NCBI GenBank assembly: GCA_913058265.1
Contig: CAJXPQ010000013.1
Location: 1 to 64,000 of the forward strand
Direction: 5' to 3'
DNA: 64,000 nt
From: an uncultured Oligoflexia bacterium
Lineage (GTDB): Bacteria > Bdellovibrionota > Bacteriovoracia > Bacteriovoracales > Bacteriovoracaceae
Both the position numbers and the translations under genes were made by a program. Every line of letters begins with the position of its first letter. Within the stretch, counting starts at the first letter, position 1. This document shows positions 54,638 through 64,000 of the stretch, in pieces. Under the pieces are notes generated by a model. The model made no database searches. It was not told the DNA's origin and saw only the letters and a program-made list of their open reading frames with translations.

Positions 54638-56617
54638 TTAAGGTACTGTGACAAAGATAATATTAGATCTCTCTTTAGCAGAGCTTCCATTAGTATTTGG
54701 GCCATATCTTGCCATTGAGCTAATCATGATTCCTATCGTTTCTCCACTTGAAGGAGAAAAACCTCTTAATTTACCATGGCTAATATGCGTGGCCAGAGCT
54801 GCGTATACACTAGGATGACCTCCCAATTTACAAGATTGTCCAGGTCTTAACCACTCCCAAGTTGCGGCGTGCCATTTTCCATCCTTTTTAACAATGATCC
54901 ATGGGTTTGCATCAACTGTAACAAGGTTTCCACCGGCATCGGGTTTATCAGAAGTATACCTAGGCCAATTATGTCCACTATATGTCATACAAATTTTATC
55001 ATCTGAAAAATCTACCTTCGATAGATTGACCGTCGTCTCCCAACTAGCAATATCCATATTTCCACCACCCGTTGCCCAAGTGACATCATCGATATTAAAG
55101 TCATCAGGTGCACCTATAGTCTCACCATTACCACCGCCTGAACCCTTTGGTTTAAGTTTCTTTGCACCATCTTCAATAGCAGGTAGTACTTTATTTACAT
55201 CAACTGCAGTAGAGTAACTTTTTGTGAAGTACCACTTCACAAGAATAATATCAGCGATACGTAGACCTTTTGAATCTGGTCCGTAACCACGGTTATGCCA
55301 AGTATTATGAGCAATAATGTCTTTAGTGTTTACTTTATTCCACTCGGGAACATATCTTAGCTTATTAAGCCACTTCATCTTATCTTCTGAGAACTTATCT
55401 GATATCAATTTTCGATAGTCTCTGTTTGTAATGGCATTTAAGTTCGTTCCCAAAACTCTTTTTAAGTTATCAAAAGCAACTTGATCAGCCGCCGCATTAG
55501 AAGGCTCAATTCCATAGACAATTAAGTTATCTTTTATTTCTGGGTTTGACTTAAGCGCTGCCCAAACGTCTGTAAAAGGACCACCAACAACTAATGTGAA
55601 CTCTCCTTTAGTCGTTTCTTCAACAATCTTACGAGAGAGATTACTAGGGCCATGATCCCCTAATTTATTGTTTCCAGCAAATACTGGTACGCCCATAGAT
55701 AGCTCTTCTCCTAACCTCTTTCCTGCTCCAGACTGAGAAGCCGCTGACCTCCCACAACCTGTAGTCGATGCTCCCATGAACTTTGGAAATGTATTATAAG
55801 AGGCTCCAAGCATTAATGTTGCTACCCAATCTTGAGGAGCATTTGTATCACCAGAGAACTGACACTCTTTTCTAGTATCGTTTGGATACTGAATATTTAA
55901 AGTTTGCACCATGTCATCTATATAACCCCAAGGTCCTCGAGGTATATCTTTTGCGACCTCGGTAGAAGTTTCTCCACTATTTCCATAGTCAGTAGTACTA
56001 CCGCTACTTGAACTACTACTACTAGAACTTCCACTACTACTGGAGCTTGAACTACTGCTAGACCTAGGTACGGCCTTATCTGATGGACGACACATACCTT
56101 CCTTGTATCCATGTCTTAGATAATGTTGAATAGGTGTCATTCCAGATGCAGCCAATTTAGGTCTCGTGGACGCATAATCAGCAGGTGTACATATGTTTGG
56201 ATTACTAATACTTTTTGCTGCTGCGCTATTTGGTCTACACATCCCTTCTGCTTTTCCATGTCTTTGGTAATGTACCTCTGCAGTCATTCCACCTGCAACA
56301 ACGTCAGGTCTAATTTTTAAATAATCTTCAGGGTGACAATCTTTAGCTCCTACTGGACTATTACTAGCACCGGCACTATTGGACCTATCAGACTCTGGCT
56401 CAAGGCTTCTGCTTCTATCTTGACCATTATTACCAGTGGGGTTACACATACCCTCATTTTTCCCATGTCTTGTGTAATGTACTTGTGCTGACATGCCTGC
56501 CGCAACAACATCCGGCCTAGCTCTTAAATACTCAGCTGGAGTACAATTAGCTGCATATGTCATTTGTGAGTAAAACACAGTAATAAATAGTACTTTAAAA
56601 AACTGGCCAATCTTCAT
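54638..56617 (-). CDS. Secreted repeat protein with nucleoside-hydrolase-like domain
   Basis: 659 residues. Signal peptide (residues 1-22). Three Cys-bounded repeats (25-58, 94-127, 143-176, each 33 residues Cys to Cys) with RPDVVAxGMxxxxHYxRHGKxEGMC pattern, then a Ser-rich linker (about 185-210). The central domain has SGDTNAPQDWVATLM, PVFAGNN and FTLVVGGPFTDVWAALKSNPE, which resembles nucleoside hydrolases but with Asn/Asp spacing altered. The C-terminal 150 residues (including ATWEWLRPGQSCK) are not recognised. Enzyme activity is a guess. AGGAG precedes ATG. Confidence 0.75.
   Translation of the reverse strand: MKIGQFFKVLFITVFYSQMTYAANCTPAEYLRARPDVVAAGMSAQVHYTRHGKNEGMCNPTGNNGQDRSRSLEPESDRSNSAGASNSPVGAKDCHPEDYLKIRPDVVAGGMTAEVHYQRHGKAEGMCRPNSAAAKSISNPNICTPADYASTRPKLAASGMTPIQHYLRHGYKEGMCRPSDKAVPRSSSSSSSSSSGSSSSSSSSSGSTTDYGNSGETSTEVAKDIPRGPWGYIDDMVQTLNIQYPNDTRKECQFSGDTNAPQDWVATLMLGASYNTFPKFMGASTTGCGRSAASQSGAGKRLGEELSMGVPVFAGNNKLGDHGPSNLSRKIVEETTKGEFTLVVGGPFTDVWAALKSNPEIKDNLIVYGIEPSNAAADQVAFDNLKRVLGTNLNAITNRDYRKLISDKFSEDKMKWLNKLRYVPEWNKVNTKDIIAHNTWHNRGYGPDSKGLRIADIILVKWYFTKSYSTAVDVNKVLPAIEDGAKKLKPKGSGGGNGETIGAPDDFNIDDVTWATGGGNMDIASWETTVNLSKVDFSDDKICMTYSGHNWPRYTSDKPDAGGNLVTVDANPWIIVKKDGKWHAATWEWLRPGQSCKLGGHPSVYAALATHISHGKLRGFSPSSGETIGIMISSMARYGPNTNGSSAKERSNIIFVTVP
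56090..56545 (-). repeat. Three protein-coding repeats of 34 codons
   Basis: Codons for residues 25-58 (56444-56545), 94-127 (56237-56338) and 143-176 (56090-56191) of the 659-residue protein encode near-identical modules, each starting and ending with Cys. The pattern RPDV...G...HY..HG..EG is also seen in other exported proteins of marine bacteria. Confidence 0.8.
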
Positions 56618-56783
56618 ATGCTTCTCCTAAAAATTAAGTATCTCAATTCTAACACTTTGAAATGTTTACTCAAAATGAGGCTTCAACATACGCTAAATAT
56701 AGCAGATATTGCCTTAGGGAATGAAAGTTAAGTATCTGAAAGTACGATGTCTTTTTAGAGCCTAGATATATTGGCAATTAGGC

Positions 56784-56808
56784 AAAAAAAAGGAGCTTTT
56801 CAGCTCCT
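56784..56808 (-). terminator. Intrinsic terminator of typA
   Basis: On the minus strand AGGAGCT (56808-56802) pairs with AGCTCCT (56797-56791) around a 4-base loop, followed by seven T. Located 9-33 bases after the typA stop. Confidence 0.88.
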
Positions 56809-56816
56809 CTTTTAAG

Positions 56817-58628
56817 TTATCTTTTTACTGATCTTTCACTAGATTTAAGAACCATTTTCCTGATTCTAATATTTTCTGGAGTTACTTCAACCCACTCATC
56901 TTCCTCGATCCAATCAAGTGCCCACTCAAGTGTTCTCTGAGGAGTTGGTGGAAGAACAATATTTTCATCCTTACCAGCAGTTCTTACTGCAGTCAGATGT
57001 TTTTCACGACAAACATTAATATTTAAATCATTTGGTCTTGTATGCTCACCTACAACCATTCCTTCATAAACTTTTTCTTGAGTTTTAACGAATTGTTGTC
57101 CAGAAGCTAAGATTCCAAAAAGAGCATAGGGAGTTGTTACCCCAGATCTATCTGAAATAAGTGCACCGTTTTGACGTGATAGCATCTTACCAACGAATTC
57201 TCCATACCCAAGGAAGTAAGAACTCATAAGTCCTTCACCACGAGTTGCCGTTAAAAATTCAGATCTAAATCCGATTAAACCACGACTTGGAACTTTAAAT
57301 TCAATTCTTGTTCTTGTATCACCAATTGGCGCCATTGCTTCCATAAGACCCTTACGAACTCCCATGGCTTCAGTTACAACACCAGTTGACTCATTAGGAA
57401 CATCAAAAACAACTTTTTCATATGGCTCTTGCTTAACTCCATCAACATCTTTCATAAGAACTTGTGGTCTTGCAATCATAAGCTCGTAACCAGCGCGTCT
57501 GATTTCTTCAAAAACGATAGCGACTTGAAGCTCGCCTCTGGCCTTTAAGATAAAGACTTTAGGATCTTCTGTTTTTTCATATTGTAATGAAACGTTTTTA
57601 CGAATAGCTTCGTGTAAAAATTCCTCTAGTTTTCTTGAAGTAAGGTATTCACCTTCTTGACCTGATAAAGGTGAAGTCGAAACAGAAACACGTACAGCAA
57701 CAGTAGGTGGATCAACTTCAATTCTCTCTAACGCCTGAGGATTCTCCATTGAAGTAATTGTGTCTCCAATATGAGCATCATCAACTCCGTTTATAATAAC
57801 AATTTCACCTGCATCTGCATTATCAACTTCTTTAAAGCCAAGGCCATCAAAGATTTGTATTTTTCCGACTTTAATTTGTTTAGGTTTACCTGTTGCATTG
57901 ATCCAGTTATATGGCTTATTTGCAATTAACCTTCCGCTTGAAATTCTTCCAATCATTAATGTTCCAAGATATTTTGAGTAATCAAGGTTAGCAACTAATA
58001 ATTGTAAGTTCCCATCACTATCAAGTTCAGCTTCTGGGAAATAATCACCAATAAAGAAGTCTAGTAATGGAGATAAGTTACCATCTCTAGCTGATGGGTC
58101 ATCAGATGCATATCCGTCTCGCCCAGAGCCAAAAAAGAATGGAAGGTCTAAATCAAACTCTTCAACGCCTGCAAGATCAACTAACTCTAAAATTAAATCT
58201 TCTATTTCTGATTGAACTTCTACATGTCTTTCATCATGACGATCAATTTTATTAATCATGACACCGATTTTAATTCCTTGCTCAATAGCTTTTTGTAAAA
58301 CAAATCGTGTTTGCGGAAGCGGACCTTCAGCTGCATCAACTAAAAGTACAATACCATCAACCATCATTAGAGATCTTTCAACTTCTCCACCAAAGTCAGC
58401 ATGGCCTGGAGTATCTAATAAGTTGATTTTATAATCTTTCCATTTAAAGGCACAGTTTTTAGCAGAGATAGTGATCCCACGCTCTTTTTCTAATTCTCCA
58501 GAGTCCATAACTCTATCAGCGACTTGCTCATGAGCTTCAAAAAGCCCTGATTGTTTTAACAGTTCATCAACAAGTGTCGTTTTCCCATGATCAACGTGAG
58601 CAACGATTGCAACATTTTTTAGTTTCAT
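56817..58628 (-). CDS. typA: GTP-binding protein TypA/BipA
   Basis: 603 residues. G1 [11 protein letters not shown]2 region with RGITI, G3 [16 protein letters not shown]4 NKIDRHDE, then EF-G-like domains and the C-terminal TypA-specific [19 protein letters not shown] ribosome-binding GTPase involved in assembly and stress adaptation. GGAG precedes ATG. Monocistronic, between a terminator and a GTGACA-18-CATACT promoter candidate. Confidence 0.96.
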   Translation of the reverse strand: MKLKNVAIVAHVDHGKTTLVDELLKQSGLFEAHEQVADRVMDSGELEKERGITISAKNCAFKWKDYKINLLDTPGHADFGGEVERSLMMVDGIVLLVDAAEGPLPQTRFVLQKAIEQGIKIGVMINKIDRHDERHVEVQSEIEDLILELVDLAGVEEFDLDLPFFFGSGRDGYASDDPSARDGNLSPLLDFFIGDYFPEAELDSDGNLQLLVANLDYSKYLGTLMIGRISSGRLIANKPYNWINATGKPKQIKVGKIQIFDGLGFKEVDNADAGEIVIINGVDDAHIGDTITSMENPQALERIEVDPPTVAVRVSVSTSPLSGQEGEYLTSRKLEEFLHEAIRKNVSLQYEKTEDPKVFILKARGELQVAIVFEEIRRAGYELMIARPQVLMKDVDGVKQEPYEKVVFDVPNESTGVVTEAMGVRKGLMEAMAPIGDTRTRIEFKVPSRGLIGFRSEFLTATRGEGLMSSYFLGYGEFVGKMLSRQNGALISDRSGVTTPYALFGILASGQQFVKTQEKVYEGMVVGEHTRPNDLNINVCREKHLTAVRTAGKDENIVLPPTPQRTLEWALDWIEEDEWVEVTPENIRIRKMVLKSSERSVKR

Positions 58629-58655
58629 TTTTTCTCCAGAAAATTATTTTGCGGC

Positions 58656-58685
58656 AGTATGCCATATTATTAACTAGAGTGTCAC
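58656..58685 (-). promoter_or_regulatory. Putative promoter of typA
   Basis: On the minus strand GTGACA (58685-58680) and CATACT (58661-58656) are 18 bases apart, placing +1 about 20 bases before the typA ATG. Confidence 0.35.
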
Positions 58686-58843
58686 CCAAAATTGAGCCAT
58701 TTAATTGGCCGATCTATGCTTATCAAAAGTCGCTTAATAATGAGTAATTCAACCAAAGACAAGAAAGCATCCAACCCACTGATATTACGGAGCATAATGA
58801 TTAGAACTAATAATTATGTTTAGAGGGGTAATTAAAATATGTA

Positions 58844-60391
58844 TTAATTAAAACTTCGGATTATCGATTCTGCAATCTTTATCCCATCAACAGCTGCAGA
58901 AGTAATACCACCAGCATACCCTGCTCCCTCGCCGCAAGGATAAAGTCCTTTATGGCTAGTGGACTCAAAAGTTTCTTTATCGCGAAGAATTGTTATTGGA
59001 GAGGATGTACGTGTTTCAGGAGCAATTAAAACTGCTTCATCACTTGAAAAGCCCTTCATCTTTTTATCAAACTCGATTAAGGCATTTTTTAAGTGCTCAT
59101 TTATAAAATCGGGAAATATTTCTCTAATATCCGTTTTGAACAGGCCACTTGGAGAAGAAGTTTTTGGTAAGTCTGTATCATCCAACTTTCCACGAAGAAA
59201 CTCTCCTACCGTCATTGCAGGAAGTCGTCTTCCATCGGACTTAGCAGTTGAAACTCTAAAGGCTTTTTGTTCGATAGCATGCTGAAAGTCCATTCCCTGT
59301 AAGGGATGATCAAGATCGTAATCTTTGCCAGCATTAACCGTGACAACAAGAGCAGAGTTAGACCAACGAGAGTTTCTGGCATAGTTACTCATACCGTTGA
59401 CTACAATACCATCGGTTTCAGTCCCACTTGAAAGCACATAACCACCTGGGCACATACAAAAGCTATATGTCCCTTTATCCGTCGTTTTATCAAAGTGTGA
59501 AAGTCTATATCTTGCTGCACCTAAAAATTCACTTTCATGATATTCACCATGTTGAATTTCATCTATTGTTGCTCTTGGATGCTCAATTCGAACACCAACT
59601 GCAAAGTCCTTTGGCCTAATGGCTATATCATTCTCAAAAACATGATGATACATCCCACCTGCGGAGTGTCCAGTTGCTAGGATTACGTGATCAGATAAAA
59701 GTTCTTCACCAGAACTAAGCTTAACCCCAACAACCTTATTATCTTTAAAAAGAAGCTCAGTTGCGGCTAAATTGGTTAGAATCTTATGCCCTTGGTCTTT
59801 AAGTTGATCTGAAATTTTAGTAATTATTTTTCGAATCTTATTTGAGCCAAGATGTGGATTGGATAAATAAGCTGTGTCTGCAGGTGCACCGAATTCAACA
59901 AACTTATTCATAACATATTGAATAAAAGGAGATTTAATTCGCGTGATAAGCTTTCCGTCAGAGAAAAGTCCAGCTCCTCCCTCTCCATAGCACACATTAC
60001 TGTCAGTATTTAAAACGCCTTTCTTCCAATACTTTGAAATATGCAGCATTCTCTTATTCGCCTCATCTCCACGCTCAATAATCGTAGTAGGTATTCCATA
60101 TTCAGCAAATCTTAAAGCAGCAAATAAACCAGCAGGGCCTGCACCAATGATAATTGGTATTGAATTAAGACTTGTATTTTTGTTAAAAGATTCTGTGGCA
60201 GAACCAAACTCTTGACCCTTCTCAATGACTTCAAGCGTGTAGAGATAAACAGGCTTCTTTCCTCTAGGTGCACCTCTCGCATCCAAGCTCTTAGACAAAA
60301 TTCTAAACTCAATAATTTCTGGAAACTTAGACTTTAAATAAGATTCAATCTCGCCATCAAAGTCGAGCTTAGCTTGTATTTTTTTCGACAT
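58844..60391 (-). CDS. FAD-dependent dehydrogenase, COG2509 type
   Basis: 515 residues. A short N-terminal domain (FRILSKSLDARGAPRG) precedes the FAD motif PIIIGAGPAGLFAALRFAEYG, then CYGEGGAGLFSDGKL, ATGHSAGG and the C-terminal GAGYAGGITSAAVDGIKIAESI. Matches uncharacterised COG2509 flavoproteins; substrate unknown. No Shine-Dalgarno; TATAAA lies 8 bases before the ATG, so the leader may be about 2 bases. Confidence 0.87.
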   Translation of the reverse strand: MSKKIQAKLDFDGEIESYLKSKFPEIIEFRILSKSLDARGAPRGKKPVYLYTLEVIEKGQEFGSATESFNKNTSLNSIPIIIGAGPAGLFAALRFAEYGIPTTIIERGDEANKRMLHISKYWKKGVLNTDSNVCYGEGGAGLFSDGKLITRIKSPFIQYVMNKFVEFGAPADTAYLSNPHLGSNKIRKIITKISDQLKDQGHKILTNLAATELLFKDNKVVGVKLSSGEELLSDHVILATGHSAGGMYHHVFENDIAIRPKDFAVGVRIEHPRATIDEIQHGEYHESEFLGAARYRLSHFDKTTDKGTYSFCMCPGGYVLSSGTETDGIVVNGMSNYARNSRWSNSALVVTVNAGKDYDLDHPLQGMDFQHAIEQKAFRVSTAKSDGRRLPAMTVGEFLRGKLDDTDLPKTSSPSGLFKTDIREIFPDFINEHLKNALIEFDKKMKGFSSDEAVLIAPETRTSSPITILRDKETFESTSHKGLYPCGEGAGYAGGITSAAVDGIKIAESIIRSFN

Positions 60392-60473
60392 ATTGAGTAT
60401 TTATAGTAATTTAGCTTTAATGCCTATAAAATAGTCTAAAAGTTGATAATAATTACTGTATTTAGGAAGGAAT

Positions 60474-61715
60474 ATGAAATTTGACCTCATCATTATTGGA
60501 AATGAGCTCCTAAATGGGAAAATCCAAGATTTAAACGCTCATTTCTTGGCGACTGAACTTTATAATCGAGGCGATGAACTACGTAAGGTTCATGTCATAA
60601 AGGACTCTGAAAAAGAATTCGAAATGGCGATTGCAGAGTCTAAGCTTTACTCCGATGTCATCATTACCACAGGAGGTCTAGGTCCTACTCAAGACGACTT
60701 AACAAAAACCATGTTTGCTAAAATCTTTAATAAAGAAGTCGTCTACAACACAGATGCCTATAAAGTGGCCAAAGGCCATTATGATCGAGGAGAAAGAGAG
60801 TATAACTTAGACATCATCGATTATCACAATCTTCCACTTGAATTCAATTCTCTTGCAAATCCTATTGGTTATGCGCCTGGTATTCATTACCAGGAAGATG
60901 ATGTTCACTTTTTTGCAACACCAGGAGTTCCATCGGAATTTCAAGTAATGCTATGTGAAATCATCCTACCAAAGATACCTAAACCCAGTTTGAAGTCAAA
61001 GCATGTCATTATCAAAACATGGAAGATACCTGAATCAAAAATTTTTCATGAATTTGCGCCAGAGCTTTGGAAAGATCTTGAAACCATAGGTGAAGTCAGC
61101 TCCCTACCACATATTTCAGGTGTTGATATCGGTGTAAAAATTAGTGGATCTACTGAAGTAGAGATTGAGCAAAAAGAAAAAAAAGTTATAGCACTAGTTT
61201 CTGCCACAGAAATTAAAGACTATATTTGGCACATAGGACCGGAGTCACTTGAAGAAGTTATAGTGACAAAAGCAAAACAAAAAAAACTAACCATTGGTTT
61301 TGCTGAAAGTTGTACTGGAGGACTATGCGCAAGTCGCATAACCGATATCAGCGGCTCATCTGCTGTTTTCTGGGGAAGTATTGTAAGCTATGCTAATGAA
61401 GTTAAAACAAAATCGCTAGAGGTTAAAACTGAGACCTTAAAAGATCACGGTGCTGTATCGAAAAAAACAGCCCGTGAAATGGCCCTAGGAGCGAGAGAGC
61501 AATTACAAGTTGATATTGCCATTTCCACTACTGGAATAGCTGGACCAGGCGGCGGATCAATTGAGAAGCCAGTTGGAACCGTTGGAATAGGAGTATCCAC
61601 TGTCAGTGGTACAAAGAGTAAAATCTATAATTTCAAAGGAAGTAGAAAGGCCTTAAAACAAAGATTTTCTCAAGCTGCACTGATGATTTTATTGGAAGAA
61701 ATCACACATCTTTAA
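60474..61715 (+). CDS. cinA: CinA: nicotinamide-nucleotide amidohydrolase
   Basis: 413 residues. N-terminal MoCF/CinA domain (LIIIGNELLNGKIQDLN, ITTGGLGPTQDDLT, ATPGVPSEFQ) and C-terminal PncC domain (FAESCTGGLCASRITDISGSS, GIAGPGGGS, GTVGIG). Removes NMN amide to recycle pyridine nucleotide and is sometimes linked to competence. GGAAGGA precedes ATG. Overlaps the M48 gene by 14 bases at its end. Confidence 0.94.
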   Translation: MKFDLIIIGNELLNGKIQDLNAHFLATELYNRGDELRKVHVIKDSEKEFEMAIAESKLYSDVIITTGGLGPTQDDLTKTMFAKIFNKEVVYNTDAYKVAKGHYDRGEREYNLDIIDYHNLPLEFNSLANPIGYAPGIHYQEDDVHFFATPGVPSEFQVMLCEIILPKIPKPSLKSKHVIIKTWKIPESKIFHEFAPELWKDLETIGEVSSLPHISGVDIGVKISGSTEVEIEQKEKKVIALVSATEIKDYIWHIGPESLEEVIVTKAKQKKLTIGFAESCTGGLCASRITDISGSSAVFWGSIVSYANEVKTKSLEVKTETLKDHGAVSKKTAREMALGAREQLQVDIAISTTGIAGPGGGSIEKPVGTVGIGVSTVSGTKSKIYNFKGSRKALKQRFSQAALMILLEEITHL

Positions 61716-63441
61716 GAGCAATACCCGGAACCCCAATTGACTGTGTTATAAGACAAAAGATAAGTCTTTCCTTGTCAGAGATTTTACTATCAGAGACAAT
61801 AATTTTTTTCGCTAACTTACAAAGTAGCTCTTTATCTTTAGGCTTAGCAAAACGAAGCCATTTCAATGAGTCCATGATATTGAGGTAGCCTAACTCACTC
61901 TTAAGTATGAAGTTGATTGATTTTTCTTCAGAGACTAGGTCTATAAAGTTAATATCTGTACTATCACCTTCATAATATAGATAGCTCAAAAGCATTGAAG
62001 CATACTTATAAAATTCATTAGAGGATAAATCTTTTATTGGAAGTTTTTCTTCAACAAGTACTGGTCTCAAGTAGGAAAGAATAAGAAACTCCATAAATTT
62101 GATTTTACTATCCTTAATAACTTCTTCTTTTAAAGACTTATATATTCCCTCTTTCTCAGTAGAGTCTAATCTTCTAATAAAAGGGACTACTGCTTCGAGA
62201 TAATGAATTTTGGTATCAGTATTTAAATTTTTAATTTCATCTAACTCATTTTGCATAAAAGGAATAATCATATCAGCAATAGATTTATCAGATGAGACTT
62301 GTCCTTGAGGCAACTTATTTAAAAAGAAGAACATTGGACCTAAATAGGCCATAGCTGACTTGAAGCTTTCAGGCCCTATAATTTCTTCTTTCTTTGTATT
62401 CTTTTTTCTTAAAGAGTCTTGTCTCTCTCTTTGAATTGAATACATATTTTCTCGAACCTTAAGTAGATTCTCTTCTGTAAGTTCTTTTACATTATAATTT
62501 TCTTTGATTGCCAGAATTCTTTTTTCAGTTGCTGGGTGAGTATCAAAAGAAAAAAAACTCTTTGTTGGATCTGAAATACACATATGACTAGCATCATCCA
62601 CATGAGAACTTTTCAACTGACTACCCTGCACATTTGCCATGATTTTGACGAGTACTCCAACCATACTATCAGGGTTCCTTGTGAATTGAACACTTGAAGC
62701 ATCAGCGAGATACTCTCTTTCTTTAGAAATTTTAGACTTAAGCCATCCGGCCACAAGATATCCAATTCCTCCTAGCGCAAAAAAGATAGCTCCGATACCT
62801 GCTGCCCCATTTCCTTTTTTTCTAGATCTACGACCTGATGATCTCAGCAATAAACGGCCCAACTTAAATATAATAAGTAAGCCTGCTAAAGTACCCGTTA
62901 GTTTTAGATTTAAATTCATATCACCGTTTAAAATATGACTAAACTCATGGGCCACAACTGCTTGTAGTTCATCACGAGTAAGATTCTCTAGCGCACCTCT
63001 AGTCACACAAATACCTGCATTATGAATATCAAAGCCACAAGCAAAGGCATTTATTGAACTCTCAGGAAGGTAATACACAGAAGGAATGGGAACTCCTGAG
63101 GCAATACTCATCTCTTCTACAATATTTAAATATTGCTCAAATATGAAATCTTCCTGAACACCAGAAATCTCAATACCTCCAAGATTAGTAAAAATAGAGC
63201 TCGGATTTCGACGCAAATACTCTGTCTTAATCAAAGAGACTATGGAGATAAAGCCGAAGCTTCCTAAGGACGAGTAAACGAAAATAGTTAACACCATATT
63301 TTCCGTGTCAAAAGAGTCTTTTAGATAGATTGAAAGCGAGATTCCAATCAGAACAGAGACAGTGAGGACAGAAGAAAAGAATAAAACAAGTAAGTTTCTT
63401 GTCTTCTGCTTTGCCTCATATTGTGCTTCGAAGAAGTTCAT
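61702..63441 (-). CDS. M48 family metalloprotease, HtpX-like with long C-terminus
   Basis: 579 residues. Two N-terminal transmembrane helices, AVVAHEFSHILNGDMNLNLKLTG (HExxH) with the third ligand in KEREYLADASSVQFTRNPD, then two more helices flanking. The last 250 residues are helical, charged and longer than in HtpX, and include a TerB-like KIIVSDSKISDKERL. Probable membrane protein quality-control protease. Six bases downstream of a LemA gene. Confidence 0.88.
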   Translation of the reverse strand: MNFFEAQYEAKQKTRNLLVLFFSSVLTVSVLIGISLSIYLKDSFDTENMVLTIFVYSSLGSFGFISIVSLIKTEYLRRNPSSIFTNLGGIEISGVQEDFIFEQYLNIVEEMSIASGVPIPSVYYLPESSINAFACGFDIHNAGICVTRGALENLTRDELQAVVAHEFSHILNGDMNLNLKLTGTLAGLLIIFKLGRLLLRSSGRRSRKKGNGAAGIGAIFFALGGIGYLVAGWLKSKISKEREYLADASSVQFTRNPDSMVGVLVKIMANVQGSQLKSSHVDDASHMCISDPTKSFFSFDTHPATEKRILAIKENYNVKELTEENLLKVRENMYSIQRERQDSLRKKNTKKEEIIGPESFKSAMAYLGPMFFFLNKLPQGQVSSDKSIADMIIPFMQNELDEIKNLNTDTKIHYLEAVVPFIRRLDSTEKEGIYKSLKEEVIKDSKIKFMEFLILSYLRPVLVEEKLPIKDLSSNEFYKYASMLLSYLYYEGDSTDINFIDLVSEEKSINFILKSELGYLNIMDSLKWLRFAKPKDKELLCKLAKKIIVSDSKISDKERLIFCLITQSIGVPGIALKDV

Positions 63442-63447
63442 ATGATA

Positions 63448-64000
63448 TTAAAACTGAACTTTTACTGCTTCTCGCATCTTTACATCTTCAACTTCAAGTT
63501 GAGGTACATCTCTGTACTGAAACATATTGGCAATTATACTTTGTGGAAATTGTTGTATACCTATATTATAAGTCATCACAGAATCATTATAATTTTGTCT
63601 TGAGAAGGAAACCTTGTTCTCCGTAGAAGTAAGCTCTTCCATTAGTGCCTTGATATTTTCATTGGCCTTAAGATCAGGATAGTTTTCAAATAGTGCCATA
63701 AAGCTTCCCATAGATGCTCCAAGCGCCCCCTCAGTCTTATTGAAAGTTTTAGCTGCTCCTGCATTTGAAGGGTCTGCCTTTAATGCTTGAGCTGCAGAGT
63801 GAGCTTGATTTCTAGCGAGAATAACAGCTTCTAATGTTTCTTTCTCATGTTCCATGTACTTTTTAGCTGTTTCCACAAGATTGGGTATTAATTCAAACCT
63901 TCGTTGAAGCTGAACATCGATTTGTGAGAATGAATTCTTATAAATATTGGCAAGACGAATGATCCCATTATATATTGAGATAAGATATCCAATAAACAAA
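63448..64000 (-). CDS. LemA family protein (5' end cut by window)
   Basis: At least 183 residues; the first 10-15 residues lie beyond the window. Hydrophobic N-terminal anchor IYNGIIRLANIYKNSFSQIDVQLQRRFELIPNLVETAKKY is the LemA signature (given in part), followed by a four-helix coiled part. LemA proteins are membrane-anchored with a soluble helical domain; the usual neighbour is an M48 protease, as here. Confidence 0.92.
   Translation of the reverse strand, partial: LFIGYLISIYNGIIRLANIYKNSFSQIDVQLQRRFELIPNLVETAKKYMEHEKETLEAVILARNQAHSAAQALKADPSNAGAAKTFNKTEGALGASMGSFMALFENYPDLKANENIKALMEELTSTENKVSFSRQNYNDSVMTYNIGIQQFPQSIIANMFQYRDVPQLEVEDVKMREAVKVQF

Noticed and set aside
55980..56070. Short-period repeated bases resembling a CRISPR or microsatellite
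   Set aside because: They encode the poly-Ser linker of the 54638 protein with mixed Ser codons; no spacers.
1..64000. Mobile elements, prophage or integrase genes
   Set aside because: No transposase, integrase, phage structural gene or terminal inverted repeats seen; codon use looks uniform by eye.

Overview
The window looks like ordinary chromosome from an AT-rich, Gram-negative bacterium. Evidence for a Gram-negative: many signal peptides, several lipoboxes, beta-barrel-like secreted proteins and a secreted prepilin-like protein. The gene mix (tmRNA, a b558-type succinate dehydrogenase operon, tryptophan dioxygenase plus a kynureninase-like protein, an actinobacterial-type SerC, many orphan secreted proteins, HD-GYP-like response regulators) suggests a Bdellovibrionota/Bacteriovoracales-like organism such as Halobacteriovorax. 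That assignment is inference from the gene mix; no 16S rRNA lies in the window. I saw no insertion sequence, prophage, CRISPR array, tRNA or rRNA. No gene-free stretch exceeds 300 bases; the longest are 4447-4674, 58629-58843 and 56618-56816.

Layout. 0-7 kb: tmRNA (minus), then secreted orphans, a BaiN/HI0933-type flavoprotein and a YiiD-type thioesterase. 7-10.3 kb: two tail-to-tail paralogues with degenerate receiver and HD-GYP-like domains. 10.4-13.8 kb: sdhCAB, closed by a strong terminator. 14-20.3 kb: a SprT/DUF2786 protein coupled to an iron alcohol dehydrogenase, a DUF423 protein, queE, and an overlapping three-gene run ending in a group III truncated haemoglobin. 20-30 kb: lipoprotein, DEAD-box helicase, outer-membrane-like protein, secreted nuclease, a tgt lacking its zinc cysteines, serC-doxX, a matrixin-like protease and aminopeptidase P. 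30.5-35.4 kb: tryptophan dioxygenase and kynureninase-like genes, a 39-codon membrane-peptide ORF, murD, and a METTL25-like methyltransferase divergent from murD. 35.4-37.8 kb: a GCS2-type ligase with an aspartoacylase-like hydrolase.

37.9-44.6 kb is the most unusual part. A tightly overlapping minus-strand operon encodes a prepilin-like protein, a multi-TM protein, a multi-TM plus spermidine-synthase-like protein and an acyltransferase-like membrane protein. Three plus-strand orphans (secreted, single-TM, multi-TM) lie divergently. A cytochrome c remnant and speD follow. 45.7-64 kb: mdh, an XRE regulator, exonuclease III beside a secreted EEP-fold enzyme, guanine deaminase, NfeD plus slipin, a repeat lipoprotein, a large secreted repeat protein, typA, a COG2509 flavoprotein, cinA, and an M48 protease with LemA (cut by the window end).

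Expression. Most genes have an AGGA/GGAG Shine-Dalgarno at 5-9 nt, and overlapping stop/start codons (TAATG, ATGA) are common inside operons. A second class of first-in-operon genes has no Shine-Dalgarno; instead a -35/-10-like pair is placed so that +1 falls on or within a few bases of the start codon. The best cases are the divergent murD/methyltransferase pair, the NfeD gene and the secreted gene at 27278. This predicts leaderless mRNAs.
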